Of a DNA stretch of 64,000 nucleotides, positions 53,003 to 62,211 are shown piece after piece (the stretch's first letter is position 1; the number at the start of each line of letters is the position of its first letter). Source of the stretch: Dongia_A sp964542425 (GTDB taxonomy: Bacteria; Pseudomonadota; Alphaproteobacteria; Dongiales; Dongiaceae); the NCBI GenBank assembly GCA_964542425.1, contig CAZIUB010000033.1, forward strand, positions 1-64,000, read 5' to 3'. A program made the position numbers and the translations under genes. The notes under the pieces were generated by a model. That model saw only the letters and a program-made list of their open reading frames with translations. It did no database searches and had not been told where the DNA came from.

Positions 53003-53743
53003 TCATGCTCGCACGACCCGGGCGAGCGTCAGAACATCCACCCGAACAGCCCCGGCTTCGAGGAGCGCCTCGGTGCAGGCCTGGGCGGTCGCTCCGGTGG
53101 TCAGCACATCATCGACCAGCAGCAAATGGCGCCCGGCAATCTTGGCGGCGGCGGAATGCGCGACCCGAAAGGCGCCGGCCACGTTGCGGCCTCGGGCGAG
53201 GCGGCCGAGGCGGCCTTGGCTGGCGGTCGCCCGCGCGCGCTTCAAGACCCGGGTCAGGCAGGATTTGCCCGAGAACGTTGCCAGCTCACGCGCCAAGAGC
53301 GCCGCCTGGTTGTAGCGGCGGCGCCAGAGGCGGGCCCAGTGAAGCGGCACCGGCACCAGGAACTCGGCCTCTTCCAACAATGCCGACCCGGCCCTGGCCA
53401 TCATCCCGGCCAGCATCGGGGCGGCATCGGCGCGGTCGGCATGCTTGAAGCGCAGCACCAAATCCCGGCTTTCCGAATCATAGCGGAGGGCCGCCCGCGC
53501 GCGGGCGAAGGGTGGCGGGGCAGAGAGGCACTGGGCGCAGCGGGCACCTGCCCCCTCGGCGAATTCGAACGGCTGCCCGCAGCATTCGCAGCAGGGCTCG
53601 CCCAAGAGGCGCAGACTGGGCCAGCATTGCGCGCACAGACCGGCGGCACCCGCGACGATCTCGCCGCATTTGAGGCAGCGGGCGGGAAGCGCCAGGTCGA
53701 GGGCGTGGCGCGCAAACCCGCGCCAGGTCGCGACATCGAGCAT
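53003..53743 (-). CDS. ComF-family phosphoribosyltransferase-like protein
   Basis: A 246-aa ComF/GntX-type protein. It has an N-terminal double zinc-finger (ARCLKCGEIVAG, LCAQC, CCECCGQPF, RCAQC; about residues 22-72) and a PRTase domain with the PRPP loop HLLLVDDVLTTGATAQACTE. Family members act in DNA uptake or natural transformation and, in other species, in carbon/nucleotide metabolism; the role here is uncertain. The ATG at 53743 is used; upstream in-frame residues come from repeat copy H. It heads comF-grxC-nitrilase on the minus strand. Confidence 0.9.
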   Translation of the reverse strand: MLDVATWRGFARHALDLALPARCLKCGEIVAGAAGLCAQCWPSLRLLGEPCCECCGQPFEFAEGAGARCAQCLSAPPPFARARAALRYDSESRDLVLRFKHADRADAAPMLAGMMARAGSALLEEAEFLVPVPLHWARLWRRRYNQAALLARELATFSGKSCLTRVLKRARATASQGRLGRLARGRNVAGAFRVAHSAAAKIAGRHLLLVDDVLTTGATAQACTEALLEAGAVRVDVLTLARVVRA

Positions 53744-53807
53744 GTGCGAGCTTGATCCCGGCGCCCGCCTGCTGTCAATTCGGGTTGTTGTGCGATTTCT
53801 TGGCCCG

Positions 53808-53948
53808 GCGCCAACTTTTGGAGGAGCGCGAAACATGCAACTCTCCAGCGCTTCCACGAAAGTTGGCTCATGTTACCAAATGATGGTACCCGCCGGCGTT
53901 CACCGGCGGGGTTATATTGCTTTACCACCCAACAGCGACGGCGGGTAC
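53808..53948 (-). repeat. Two-hairpin dispersed repeat, copy H
   Basis: Full-length minus-strand copy, from GTACCCGCCGTCGC (53948) to CAAAAGTTGGCGC (53808). Both hairpins are preserved. It fills most of the divergent region between comF and the NDUFAF5-like gene and ends 5 bases before the latter's ATG. Confidence 0.9.
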
Positions 53949-53953
53949 CGGCC

Positions 53954-54841
53954 ATGAATTCCGCGCCGCCACTGATTTTCGACCGGAAACTGCTGCGGGC
54001 GCGGCGCGAGCGCCTCGGCCAACACGCTCTGGGCAATGCGAACGCGCCGGATTTCCTGTTCCGGGAAATCGCCGATCAGCTCTGCGACCGGCTGCTCGAC
54101 TTCAAGCGACGCTTTCCCCTGGCATTGGAACTGGGCGCGCGCGATGGCGTTCTAGACCGGGAACGCGGCGAGCGCGGTGGGATCGAGACGCTGGTGCGCT
54201 GCGATTTATCGAGCGCGCTGTTGCGCCGGGGGAAGCCTGGCCTGCTGGTCGCGGCGGATGAGGAATTGCTGCCCTTCCGCGGCCAGGCCTTCGATCTGGT
54301 GCTGAGCAATCTCTGCCTGCATTGGGCGAACGATCTGCCGGGGGCGCTCGCCCAGATCCGCGAATCACTGAGGCCCGACGGGCTTTTCCTGGCAAGCCTG
54401 CTCGGTGCCGGGACCTTGGCCGAATTGCGCCAATGCCTGATCGAGGCCGAAGCGCAAGAAAAGGGCGGCGCCTCGCTTCGGGTGGCGCCCTTCGCCGATT
54501 TGCGCGACGGGGCCGGGCTGCTGCAGCGCGCGGGATTCGCGCTCCCGGTCGCGGATGGGGCCACCATCACGGCGACCTATGCCGATCCCCTGCGCCTTCT
54601 CGCCGATCTCCGGGCGATGGGCGAGACGAACGCGCTCATGGAGCGGTCGCGCCGCCCGACCGCCCGCGCGATCTTCGCCCGCGCCATGGCCCTCTACCGG
54701 GAACGCTTCGCCGGCCCCGACGGCAGGGTCCCCGCCACCTTCCAGGTGCTGTTTCTCTCCGGCTGGGCCCCGCATTCGTCCCAGCAGCGCCCGGCCAAAC
54801 GCGGCAGCGGCAAAATCGGCTTCGGCGAGGCGCTGGGGTAG
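53954..54841 (+). CDS. NDUFAF5/BioC-like methyltransferase-fold protein
   Basis: A 295-aa protein with a methyltransferase fold. It starts IFDRKLLRARRERLGQHA, typical for alphaproteobacterial relatives of mitochondrial NDUFAF5 (a complex I assembly hydroxylase). The SAM motif is weak (ALELGARDGVLDRE instead of LDxGxGxG), and the later LPFRGQAFDLVLSNLCLHWA is well conserved. The weak motif I agrees with a non-methylating role, although BioC-like function is possible. The start is only 5 bases after repeat copy H, so the ribosome binding site must lie in the repeat arm (GGCGGG, 8 bases upstream). It converges with the oxidase gene with 4 bases between. Confidence 0.85.
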   Translation: MNSAPPLIFDRKLLRARRERLGQHALGNANAPDFLFREIADQLCDRLLDFKRRFPLALELGARDGVLDRERGERGGIETLVRCDLSSALLRRGKPGLLVAADEELLPFRGQAFDLVLSNLCLHWANDLPGALAQIRESLRPDGLFLASLLGAGTLAELRQCLIEAEAQEKGGASLRVAPFADLRDGAGLLQRAGFALPVADGATITATYADPLRLLADLRAMGETNALMERSRRPTARAIFARAMALYRERFAGPDGRVPATFQVLFLSGWAPHSSQQRPAKRGSGKIGFGEALG

Positions 54842-54845
54842 GGGC

Positions 54846-56240
54846 TCAGGCGAAAATCTTTCCCGGGTTCATGCGATGGTCGGGGTCGAGCGCCTGCTTC
54901 AAGAGCCGCATCACCGCGACCCCCTCGCCATGCTCGCGCTCCAGGAACTGGATCTTGCCGGTTCCGATGCCATGTTCGCCGGTCGATGTCCCGCCCATGG
55001 AGAGCGCGCGCAGGACCAGGCGCTCGTTGAACGCCTCGGCGCGCGCCATTTCCTCGGCATTGTCGGCATCGAGGATGATGCTGGTGTGGAAATTACCGTC
55101 GCCCACATGGCCGACGATGGGGGCGATGAGCCCGCTCTCCTCGATGTCGCGAATGGTCTGGGTGATACAATCGGTGAGGCGCGAGATGGGCACGCACACG
55201 TCCGTCGGCCAGCCCTTGGCGCCGGGGCGGAGCTGCAGATTGGCGTAATAGGCGTCATGGCGCGCCTGCCAGAGCTTCGATCGTTCCTCGGGTTTCAGGC
55301 TCCAGCGGAATTCGCCGATGCCGAAATCCTCGCCGATCGCCTGGACCTGCGCGGTCTGCTCGGCCACGCCGGCTTCGCTCCCGTGGAATTCCAGGAACAA
55401 GGTCGGGCGCTCGGGGTAATCCAGTTTTGAATAGCGGTTGATGGCCGCCATCTGCGCCGCATCCAGAAGCTCGATCCTCGCGACGGGGATGCCGGATTGG
55501 ATCACGCGGATGACGGTGTCGACCGCCTCGGCGATGCCAGGAAACGAGGCGACCGCCGCCGCGATCGCGTCTGGAATGCCATGGAGCCGCAGCCTCACCG
55601 CGGCGATGACACCCAGCGTGCCCTCGGAGCCGACGAAGAGGCGCGTGAGATCATAGCCCGCCGAGGATTTGCGCGCCCTGCCACCGGTCCGGATCACGCG
55701 CCCGTCGGCAAGCACCATGGTCAACCCCAGGACCGCCTCGCGCATAGTGCCATAGCGGACCGCGTTGGTTCCCGAGGCACGGGTTGCCGCCATGCCGCCG
55801 ATGGTGGCGTCGGCCCCGGGATCGACCGGGAAGAACAGGCCCGAATCGCGCAGATGCGCGTTCAGTTGCTTCCTGGTGACGCCGGCCTCGACCAGCACAT
55901 CGAGATCGTCCGCGTTGACTTCGAGGATGCGGTTCATGCGGCCCATGTCGATGGAAATCCCGCCCTCGAGTGCCGCCACATGGCCCTCGAGCGAAGTGCC
56001 GACGCCAAAGGGCACCACGGGCGCGTCGAATTCCTGCGAGAGAAGCAGAATCGCCGAAATCTCCTCGATGGCGTTGGGAAAGGCGACTACATCGGGCGGA
56101 GAGCACGGGTGATAGGATTCGTCGTGGCCGTGACGCTCCAGGATCGCCGCATTGGTCGAGCAGCGATCGCCCAAGAGCCCACGCAAGCGCTCGATCAGCG
56201 ATCGCGGGTCCTTGAGGCGGCGATTGGAAAGGGTGTTCAT
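54846..56240 (-). CDS. FAD-linked oxidase, D-lactate dehydrogenase/GlcD type
   Basis: A 464-aa FAD-dependent 2-hydroxyacid dehydrogenase. The N-terminal FAD_binding_4 domain has VVPFGVGTSLEGHVAALEGG and GADATIGGMAATRASGTNAV. The C-terminal FAD-oxidase_C domain has IVGHVGDGNFHTSIIL and GTSTGEHGIGTGKIQFL, ending HRMNPGKIFA. This is the D-lactate dehydrogenase (cytochrome) group; glycolate or other D-2-hydroxy acids are alternatives. Electrons would pass to quinone or cytochrome c. The ATG at 56240 is chosen as the family start. It is divergent from the small antitoxin-like gene. Confidence 0.9.
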   Translation of the reverse strand: MNTLSNRRLKDPRSLIERLRGLLGDRCSTNAAILERHGHDESYHPCSPPDVVAFPNAIEEISAILLLSQEFDAPVVPFGVGTSLEGHVAALEGGISIDMGRMNRILEVNADDLDVLVEAGVTRKQLNAHLRDSGLFFPVDPGADATIGGMAATRASGTNAVRYGTMREAVLGLTMVLADGRVIRTGGRARKSSAGYDLTRLFVGSEGTLGVIAAVRLRLHGIPDAIAAAVASFPGIAEAVDTVIRVIQSGIPVARIELLDAAQMAAINRYSKLDYPERPTLFLEFHGSEAGVAEQTAQVQAIGEDFGIGEFRWSLKPEERSKLWQARHDAYYANLQLRPGAKGWPTDVCVPISRLTDCITQTIRDIEESGLIAPIVGHVGDGNFHTSIILDADNAEEMARAEAFNERLVLRALSMGGTSTGEHGIGTGKIQFLEREHGEGVAVMRLLKQALDPDHRMNPGKIFA

Positions 56241-56423
56241 GGGACTTTTCGATCCATGCCAACTCGCGACTCTCCCGCAATTGTTGAGCGGGCGACGATT
56301 CACGACGCAATTCTTTTCGTTTGCTATGATGGACGCAAGGGTACCGGGCGGCAAGGGGCCTCGTTTAGTTGGTGTGCCACGCTTCCATGTTGTCGCGCGC
56401 AGGCGTTCGAAGGAGTTGCTACG

Positions 56424-56657
56424 ATGAGCAAGAAACACATGGGCTCGCGCCTCGACGATTTCCTCAAGGGGGAGGGCATATTCGAGGAAGCCCAGGACCA
56501 GGCGATCAAGGAAGTGATCGCCTGGAAATTGGCCAAGGCCAAACGCGCGGCGGCGATGGTGGGTCGGCGGGTGCGGGTCGATCTGGTGCGAGGGCCCGCG
56601 CCCGCGGGCAGCGCGAGCCCGACTCACTCCGCTTCCAACGCCTCGGCGCTACCATAG
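56424..56657 (+). CDS. Antitoxin/XRE-like protein lacking its HTH core
   Basis: A 77-aa protein whose first 39 residues (MSKKHMGSRLDDFLKGEGIF, EEAQDQAIKEVIAWKLAKA) match the N-terminus of Fis/XRE-type antitoxins. Residues 40-55 (KRAAAMVGRRVRVDLV) match their extreme C-terminus. In relatives, about 35-40 residues forming the HTH lie between; here they are missing without a frameshift. It therefore probably cannot bind DNA. AAGGAG lies 9-10 bases before the ATG. The last 22 residues are low complexity and overlap the 3' end of the oxoprolinase gene on the other strand (34 bases). No partner toxin is adjacent. Confidence 0.6.
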   Translation: MSKKHMGSRLDDFLKGEGIFEEAQDQAIKEVIAWKLAKAKRAAAMVGRRVRVDLVRGPAPAGSASPTHSASNASALP

Positions 56658-59600
56658 CCGCCGCCACCCGGCGTTTCGATGACAAAGCAATCGCCCACGC
56701 GCATCTCAGCCTTGGCCGTGCCGGCCAATTCCTCGATTGCGCCATCCATGCGCAGGATCCAATTGCGCCCCGTTTGGCCGGGTTCACCACCCGCCATGCC
56801 ATAGGGTGCCACGCGCCGGTGGCCGGAAAGGATCGCCGCCATCATGGGTGCCCGGAAGCGGATGCGCCGCACAACGCCATTGCCGCCCCGGTGTCGCCCG
56901 AGCCCGCCGCTACCCTGCCGGATGTGGAAATCCTCGACCAGCACGGGGAAGCGGAACTCCAGCACTTCCGGGTCGGTCAGGCGCGAATTGGTCATATGAG
57001 TGTGGATTGCGTCGGCGCCGTCGAAATTCGGGCCGGCGCCGGCCCCGCCGGCGATGGTCTCGTAATATTGGTGCCGATCGTCGCCGAAGGTGAAATTGTT
57101 CATGGTCCCTTGAGCCGCCGCCATCACCCCCATCGCGCCATAGAGCGCGTCGGTCACGCATTGCGAGGTCTCGACATTTCCGGCGACGACCGCCGCCGGG
57201 TAACGCGGGCGTAGCATCGAGCCTTCCGGGATCACGATGTCGATCGGTTCCAGGCAGCCGGCGTTCATCGGTATCTCGTCGTCGATCATGGTGCGAAAGA
57301 CATAGAGCACGGCCGCCTTTACGACCGATGAGGGCGCGTTGAAGTTGCTCGGCTGCTCGGGCGAGGTGCCGGTGAAGTCGATCCGCGCCCGGCGCCGGGC
57401 GCGATCGACCGAGACCCGGAGAGCAATCACCGCGCCATCGTCCATTTCATAAGTGAAGGCGCCGTCCTTCAGCCGGTCGATGACCCGGCGCACCTGTTCG
57501 GCGGCGTTGTCCTTCACATGGCCCATATAGGCATGCACCATCCCGAGCCCGAATTCCTCGATCATGCGGCGCAATTCCTTGACGCCCTTTTCGCTGGCCG
57601 CGATCTGGGCCTTGAGATCGGCGATGTTCTGGTCGGGATTGCGCGCGGGGTATGGCCCGGCGCCAAGGAGTGCGCGCATCTCGGCCTCGCGGAAATGGCC
57701 CCGATCCACGAGCTTGAAATTGTCGATGAGCACGCCCTCCTCTTCGACAGTCCGGCTGTCGGGCGGCATCGAGCCCGGCGTGATGCCGCCGATATCGGCA
57801 TGGTGTCCGCGCGAGGCCACGTAGAACAAAATGCGCGCGCCCGCATCGTCGAAGACCGGGGTGATCACGGTCACATCGGGCAAATGCGTGCCGCCGTTAT
57901 AGGGCGCGTTCAGCGCATAGGTGTCGCCGGGGTGGATCGTGCTGGTGCCATCGGCCTGGCGATTGGCGTGGATCACGGTCTCGACCGATTCGCCCATCGA
58001 GCCCAGATGCACCGGCATGTGCGGCGCGTTGGCGATCAGCGCACCGTGCTGGTCAAACAGCGCGCAAGAAAAGTCCAGCCGCTCCTTGATGTTGACCGAG
58101 TGGCTGGTTTTTTCCAGGGTCGATCCCATCTGCTCGGCGATCGACATGAAGAGGTTGTTGAAAATCTCCAGCATCACCGGATCGACTTCTGTTCCGGCCG
58201 CCGCCTGGCGCTTGATCGCGACCCGCCGCTCCAGCATCAGCGCGCCCGATTGCTTGGCCCGTGCCACCCAGCCCGGCTCGACGATGGTGGTGGCGACCTT
58301 CTCCAGGATGATGGCCGGGCCGGCGATCTCCTGGCCCGGCGCCAGTCGCGCGCGCTCGAAGACAGGCGCGGTCAATCGCTCGCCATCGGCCCAGAACGGA
58401 ACTTGCGCCAGGGCGGGCGAGGGCTCGCCCGAGACGGCATCCGGCGCGACCATCGGCGCCACTTTTTCGCCACGACCGATCGCCTCGACCGAGAGCGAAT
58501 CGACGATGATCGGCTTCTCCGGCACGATGAAGCCGTAGCGCTGCCGGTGCGCCGCCTCGAATCCGGCGCGAATTTGGGCGAGATCGCCGAAGGGCGCCAT
58601 CAGGGCCGAATCGGTGCCGGAATATTTCGCATGCACTTGAGCGTCCTGCGTGATGTCGGCGCTGTCCACCCCCTGCCGGACGAGTTCGGCGGAAGCTGCG
58701 CGGCCCAATTCGTCGAGCGCGCGCGCCATCTCCGGCAGCATTGCCCCGTTCAGTTCCACCTCCATGGTGCGGTGGCGAAGGCTGCGCATGTCGGCCAGGC
58801 CCATGCCATAGGCCGAGAGCACGCCGGCCAGCGGGTGCAGAAAGATGCGGGTCATACCCAATTCGTCGGCCACCCGGCAGGCATGTTGGCCGCCAGCACC
58901 CCCGAAGCAAACCAGCCAATAGCGGCTCACATCATAGCCGCGCTGGATCGAGATTTCCTTGATCGCGTTCGACATGTTGGCGACAGCGATCCGCAAGTAT
59001 CCTTCGGCGATTTCGTGATCGGTCATTGGCCGCGATGTGGCGGCGCGAATGGACACGCCGAGCGCGCTAAATTTTTCCACGACCACATCAGGGTCCAATG
59101 GAAGATCGCCCTTGGGTCCGAAGATGCGGGGGAAAAACTCCGCATTGAGCCGGCCGAGCATGACGTTGCAATCGGTCACCGTCAGCGGGCCACCGCGCCG
59201 ATAACAGGCCGGCCCCGGATTGGCCCCGGCCGATCGCGGTCCGACGCGCATCCGTGCACCGTCGAATTTCAGAATCGAGCCGCCGCCGGCCGCCACGGTG
59301 TGGATCTGCATCATCGGCGCCCGGATGCGCACGCCGGCCACCAGCGCGTCGAAGCCGCGCTCGTATTGCCCGTTCCAATGCGAGACATCGGTCGAGGTGC
59401 CGCCCATGTCGAAGCCGATGATGCGCTCGCATCCTTCCCGGCGCGCGGTCTCGACCGCGCCGACGATGCCCCCTGCCGGGCCCGACAGGATGCTGTCCTT
59501 GCCGTGGAATGCGCGGGCATCGGCCAATCCGCCATTCGATTGCATGAACAGGAGCCGGGTCTTGGATTGGCCGATTTCGCCCGCCACCTGGTCCACATAG

Positions 59601-60256
59601 CGGCGCAGGATCGGCGACAGATAGGCATCGGCGACCGTGGTGTCACCGCGCCCAACCAGCTTCATCAAGGGCGAGACAAGATGCGACACCGAAATCTGGC
59701 GGAAGCCCAGCTCGCGCGCGATTTCCGCGAGGCGCAATTCGTGCGCGACATGGCGATAGCCATGCATCAGCAGGATGGCGAGGGATGAGTAGCCCTTGGC
59801 CTGCGCGGCGGCTAAGTCTCGGCGCGAGGCAGCTTCGTCCAGCTTGTGCAGGATGTTGCCCTCGGCATCCACCCGCTCGTCGATTTCCACCACCTCGCCA
59901 TGGAGCAGTTCAGGGAGCACGATGCGCCTGGCGAAGATCTTGGGCCGGTTCTGGTAGGCGATCCTGAGCGCGTCCTTGAAGCCCCTAGTGACGGCAAGCA
60001 ATGTCGGTTCGCCCTTGCGTTCGAGGAGCGCGTTGGTCGCGACCGTCGTTCCCATCTTGATGGCGCCGACACTTTCCGGCAGGGGTGCCCCAGGCGGCAA
60101 GTCCAGGATTTCGCGGATGCCCTGCATGGCGGCATCAGGGTAGCGCTCGGGATTCTCCGACAGCAATTTGTGGGTGATCAGCCCGCCATCGGGGCACCTG
60201 GCCACGATGTCGGTGAAGGTGCCGCCGCGATCGATCCAGAACTGCCAATCCGCCAT
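56624..60256 (-). CDS. 5-oxoprolinase (HyuA-HyuB fusion), ATP-hydrolysing
   Basis: A 1210-aa fused hydantoinase/oxoprolinase. Residues about 1-210 are the Hydant_A_N domain (WIDRGGTFTDIVA, MGTTVATNALLER), followed by the ATPase-like HyuA core (FDMGGTSTDVS). From about 690 the HyuB domain follows (EIFNNLFMSIAEQMGSTLEK, LGSMGESV, GGTHLPDVTVITPV, GSGGLGRHRGGNG). It converts 5-oxoproline and ATP to glutamate, closing the gamma-glutamyl cycle; hydantoin hydrolysis is an alternative. The length is near that of eukaryotic OPLAH (about 1288). It is monocistronic and 102 bases from the divergent DnaJ-TerB gene. Confidence 0.9.
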   Translation of the reverse strand: MADWQFWIDRGGTFTDIVARCPDGGLITHKLLSENPERYPDAAMQGIREILDLPPGAPLPESVGAIKMGTTVATNALLERKGEPTLLAVTRGFKDALRIAYQNRPKIFARRIVLPELLHGEVVEIDERVDAEGNILHKLDEAASRRDLAAAQAKGYSSLAILLMHGYRHVAHELRLAEIARELGFRQISVSHLVSPLMKLVGRGDTTVADAYLSPILRRYVDQVAGEIGQSKTRLLFMQSNGGLADARAFHGKDSILSGPAGGIVGAVETARREGCERIIGFDMGGTSTDVSHWNGQYERGFDALVAGVRIRAPMMQIHTVAAGGGSILKFDGARMRVGPRSAGANPGPACYRRGGPLTVTDCNVMLGRLNAEFFPRIFGPKGDLPLDPDVVVEKFSALGVSIRAATSRPMTDHEIAEGYLRIAVANMSNAIKEISIQRGYDVSRYWLVCFGGAGGQHACRVADELGMTRIFLHPLAGVLSAYGMGLADMRSLRHRTMEVELNGAMLPEMARALDELGRAASAELVRQGVDSADITQDAQVHAKYSGTDSALMAPFGDLAQIRAGFEAAHRQRYGFIVPEKPIIVDSLSVEAIGRGEKVAPMVAPDAVSGEPSPALAQVPFWADGERLTAPVFERARLAPGQEIAGPAIILEKVATTIVEPGWVARAKQSGALMLERRVAIKRQAAAGTEVDPVMLEIFNNLFMSIAEQMGSTLEKTSHSVNIKERLDFSCALFDQHGALIANAPHMPVHLGSMGESVETVIHANRQADGTSTIHPGDTYALNAPYNGGTHLPDVTVITPVFDDAGARILFYVASRGHHADIGGITPGSMPPDSRTVEEEGVLIDNFKLVDRGHFREAEMRALLGAGPYPARNPDQNIADLKAQIAASEKGVKELRRMIEEFGLGMVHAYMGHVKDNAAEQVRRVIDRLKDGAFTYEMDDGAVIALRVSVDRARRRARIDFTGTSPEQPSNFNAPSSVVKAAVLYVFRTMIDDEIPMNAGCLEPIDIVIPEGSMLRPRYPAAVVAGNVETSQCVTDALYGAMGVMAAAQGTMNNFTFGDDRHQYYETIAGGAGAGPNFDGADAIHTHMTNSRLTDPEVLEFRFPVLVEDFHIRQGSGGLGRHRGGNGVVRRIRFRAPMMAAILSGHRRVAPYGMAGGEPGQTGRNWILRMDGAIEELAGTAKAEMRVGDCFVIETPGGGGYGSAEALEAE

Positions 60257-60358
60257 TTCACGCGCCCGAACGCCGACGATCGAAGCAACCTAATCTCCTG
60301 GCAAAGCGTGGTCGAGAACGTTATTTTGCGTGTGCCAAAGGGGATAAATAGTCCGACC

Positions 60359-61102
60359 ATGAGCATCTGGGGCAAGATCATCGGCGGGGCGGCCGGGTTT
60401 GCGCTGGGCGGACCCTTGGGGGCACTCCTGGGCGCGGTCGCCGGCCACGCCATCGATGCTCAGCGCGCGGAAAGCGAGCCCGGCCAAGCGCCCGGCGATC
60501 GCGCCGCCACCAAGCAGATCGCCTTCACGATCGCGGTCATCGTGCTCGGTGCCAAGATGGCTAAGGCCGACGGCGTCGTCAGCCGCGCCGAGATCGCCGC
60601 CTTCAGGGACGTGTTCCATGTACCCCCGCACGAGCTGAAGAATGTCGGGCGGGTGTTCGACCAGGCCAAGAGCGATCCCGGCGGGTTCGAGCCCTATGCC
60701 CGTCAGATCGCCCGCATGTTCGAGAAGAACCATCCGGTGCTGGAGGAATTGCTCGACGGCTTGTTCCACATCGCGCGCGCGGACGGGCACGTGCACGAGG
60801 CGGAGATCGCCTTCATCCGCGAAGTCGCCGGCATATTCGGCTTGAGCGAGGGCGAATTCGCCCGCATCCGCGAGGCCAATCTCGGCCCCGACAAGGCCGA
60901 CGCTTACGCCATCCTGGGAATTTCGCGCGATGCCGGCGCCGAGGATATCAAGTCGGCGCGGCGCAAGCTGGTGCGCGACAACCACCCCGACCGTCTGATC
61001 GCCCAGGGCATGCCCAAGGAATTCATCGACATGGCGACCGAGAAGCTGGCGGCGATCAACGCCGCCTATGACCGCATCGCCAAGGAACGCGGCATCAATT
61101 GA
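60359..61102 (+). CDS. DjlA-like TerB/DnaJ co-chaperone
   Basis: A 247-aa protein. A Gly/Ala-rich N-terminal segment (GAAGFALGGPLGALLGAVAG; residues 9-28) could insert in the membrane. A TerB-like helical domain spans about 50-165 (AKMAKADGVVSRAEIAAFRD, IARADGHVHEAEIAFI). A C-terminal J domain (about 180-247) carries the HPD motif in VRDNHPDRLI. This is the DjlA architecture: a membrane-linked DnaK co-chaperone acting in envelope stress. The ATG at 60359 has GGGG about 13 bases upstream. Confidence 0.92.
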   Translation: MSIWGKIIGGAAGFALGGPLGALLGAVAGHAIDAQRAESEPGQAPGDRAATKQIAFTIAVIVLGAKMAKADGVVSRAEIAAFRDVFHVPPHELKNVGRVFDQAKSDPGGFEPYARQIARMFEKNHPVLEELLDGLFHIARADGHVHEAEIAFIREVAGIFGLSEGEFARIREANLGPDKADAYAILGISRDAGAEDIKSARRKLVRDNHPDRLIAQGMPKEFIDMATEKLAAINAAYDRIAKERGIN

Positions 61103-61211
61103 GCGCGGCATTTAGAAAGACGCGATTCAGCATGACCGGCACGGCCCTAATCTTTGGCGATCTATTTCCGGTGCTGGCTGGATCGGGCGCGGATTCTTCG
61201 TTGGAGGCCAC

Positions 61212-61637
61212 ATGGAACAACGTGTCAGCTTGGTGACACTCGGCGTCGCCGATCTTGCCCGCGCGCGGGCTTTCTACGAGGCGCTCGGCTGGAAACGATC
61301 GATGCGGGCGGCCGAGGGCGTCGCGTTCTACCAGACCAATTGCATGGCGCTCGGACTTTATCCACGCGAGGACTTGGCCAGGGATGCCGGGATTTCGGCG
61401 GATGGATCGGGATTTGGCGGCATCGCGCTCGCCTATAACACGCGAAACAAGGCGGAAGTCGACGCGGTCCTGGCCGAGGCCGCGCGCGCCGGCGCCACGC
61501 TTGTCAAGCCGGCGCATGAAATGTTCTGGGGCGGCTATGCCGGCTATTTCTCCGACCCCGACGGGCATTTGTGGGAAATCGCCTGGAACCCCGGATTCCC
61601 GATGACCGAGTATGGCGGCATTCGCCTGCCCGATTAG
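61212..61637 (+). CDS. VOC-superfamily (glyoxalase/bleomycin-resistance fold) protein
   Basis: A 141-aa VOC protein: MEQRVSLVTLGVADLARARA, FYEALGW, GGIALAYNTRNKAEVDAVL, GATLVKPAHEMFWGGYAGYF and DPDGHLWEIAWNP, with the C-terminal metal-type Glu. The substrate is unknown; members act as dioxygenases, isomerases, lyases or drug-binding proteins. It stands alone and converges with the MAPEG gene. Confidence 0.9.
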   Translation: MEQRVSLVTLGVADLARARAFYEALGWKRSMRAAEGVAFYQTNCMALGLYPREDLARDAGISADGSGFGGIALAYNTRNKAEVDAVLAEAARAGATLVKPAHEMFWGGYAGYFSDPDGHLWEIAWNPGFPMTEYGGIRLPD

Positions 61638-61665
61638 GCCAGCCTGCCGCCACCCGCGCGCCTGA

Positions 61666-62055
61666 TCAAACCACCTGAATGAAGATGATGACGAGGCCAA
61701 CAACCGACACGGCCCACACGCCCGTGCGCAACCCAGGCACTTGGCCCCAAAGATAGACAATCGCATAGGCCACTCGCGCCCAATAGAAGAGCGTGGCGCC
61801 GAGCGCGGTCATGGCGTTGGACTGCCCGGTGACATGGGCCACCAGCACCAGGGTCGCAAACAATGCCAGGCTCTCGAGCATGTTGCGGTTTGCTCGAGCC
61901 GCGCGGCCCGCCAGACCGGTCAACTTCGGCATGTTCTCGCGATTGCCGAGAAGCGTGGCCAGGCCAACCTGGCTCTGCGCGGTGATCACCGCAATCAGCA
62001 TTTGCGCGAAACAAAGAAAGACGGACCACACCAGCAATCCAAGATCGGCGGACAT
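61666..62055 (-). CDS. MAPEG-family membrane protein
   Basis: A 129-aa integral membrane protein with four hydrophobic helices (about residues 6-26, 60-80, 82-100 and 108-129). The MAPEG signature is seen in GRAARANRNMLESLALFATL and ARVAYAIVYLWG. MAPEG proteins include glutathione transferases and eicosanoid enzymes; bacterial members are mostly uncharacterised. The ATG at 62055 is chosen because the longer frame adds a basic non-membrane stretch. Start, length and topology are typical. Confidence 0.88.
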   Translation of the reverse strand: MSADLGLLVWSVFLCFAQMLIAVITAQSQVGLATLLGNRENMPKLTGLAGRAARANRNMLESLALFATLVLVAHVTGQSNAMTALGATLFYWARVAYAIVYLWGQVPGLRTGVWAVSVVGLVIIFIQVV

Positions 62056-62192
62056 GAATTTTCTCCCTGTTATGTCGGCATGCCCAGAGGCACGCCTATT
62101 GATGCAAGGATACCACGGGGGTGCCTTCCACGGGAAGCGGGGCCGAAACCGGCGCAAGGGTGCCCCTGGACTGGCGCAACGGCGTTGTTAAC

Positions 62193-62211
62193 GTTAAGAG
62201 GGGCCGCCCGA
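62193..62211 (+). repeat. 19-bp direct repeat, left copy, flanking the alpha/beta hydrolase
   Basis: GTTAAGAGGGGCCGCCCGA matches 63141-63159 at 18 of 19 positions. The bases just upstream of both copies are also related (CTGGCGC...GCG..). Together they bracket the alpha/beta hydrolase gene and suggest duplication or insertion by recombination. Confidence 0.75.

Noticed and set aside
57518..59788. A 756-codon plus-strand frame across the oxoprolinase gene
   Set aside because: It is the antisense shadow of a fully recognisable 1210-aa hydantoinase/oxoprolinase.
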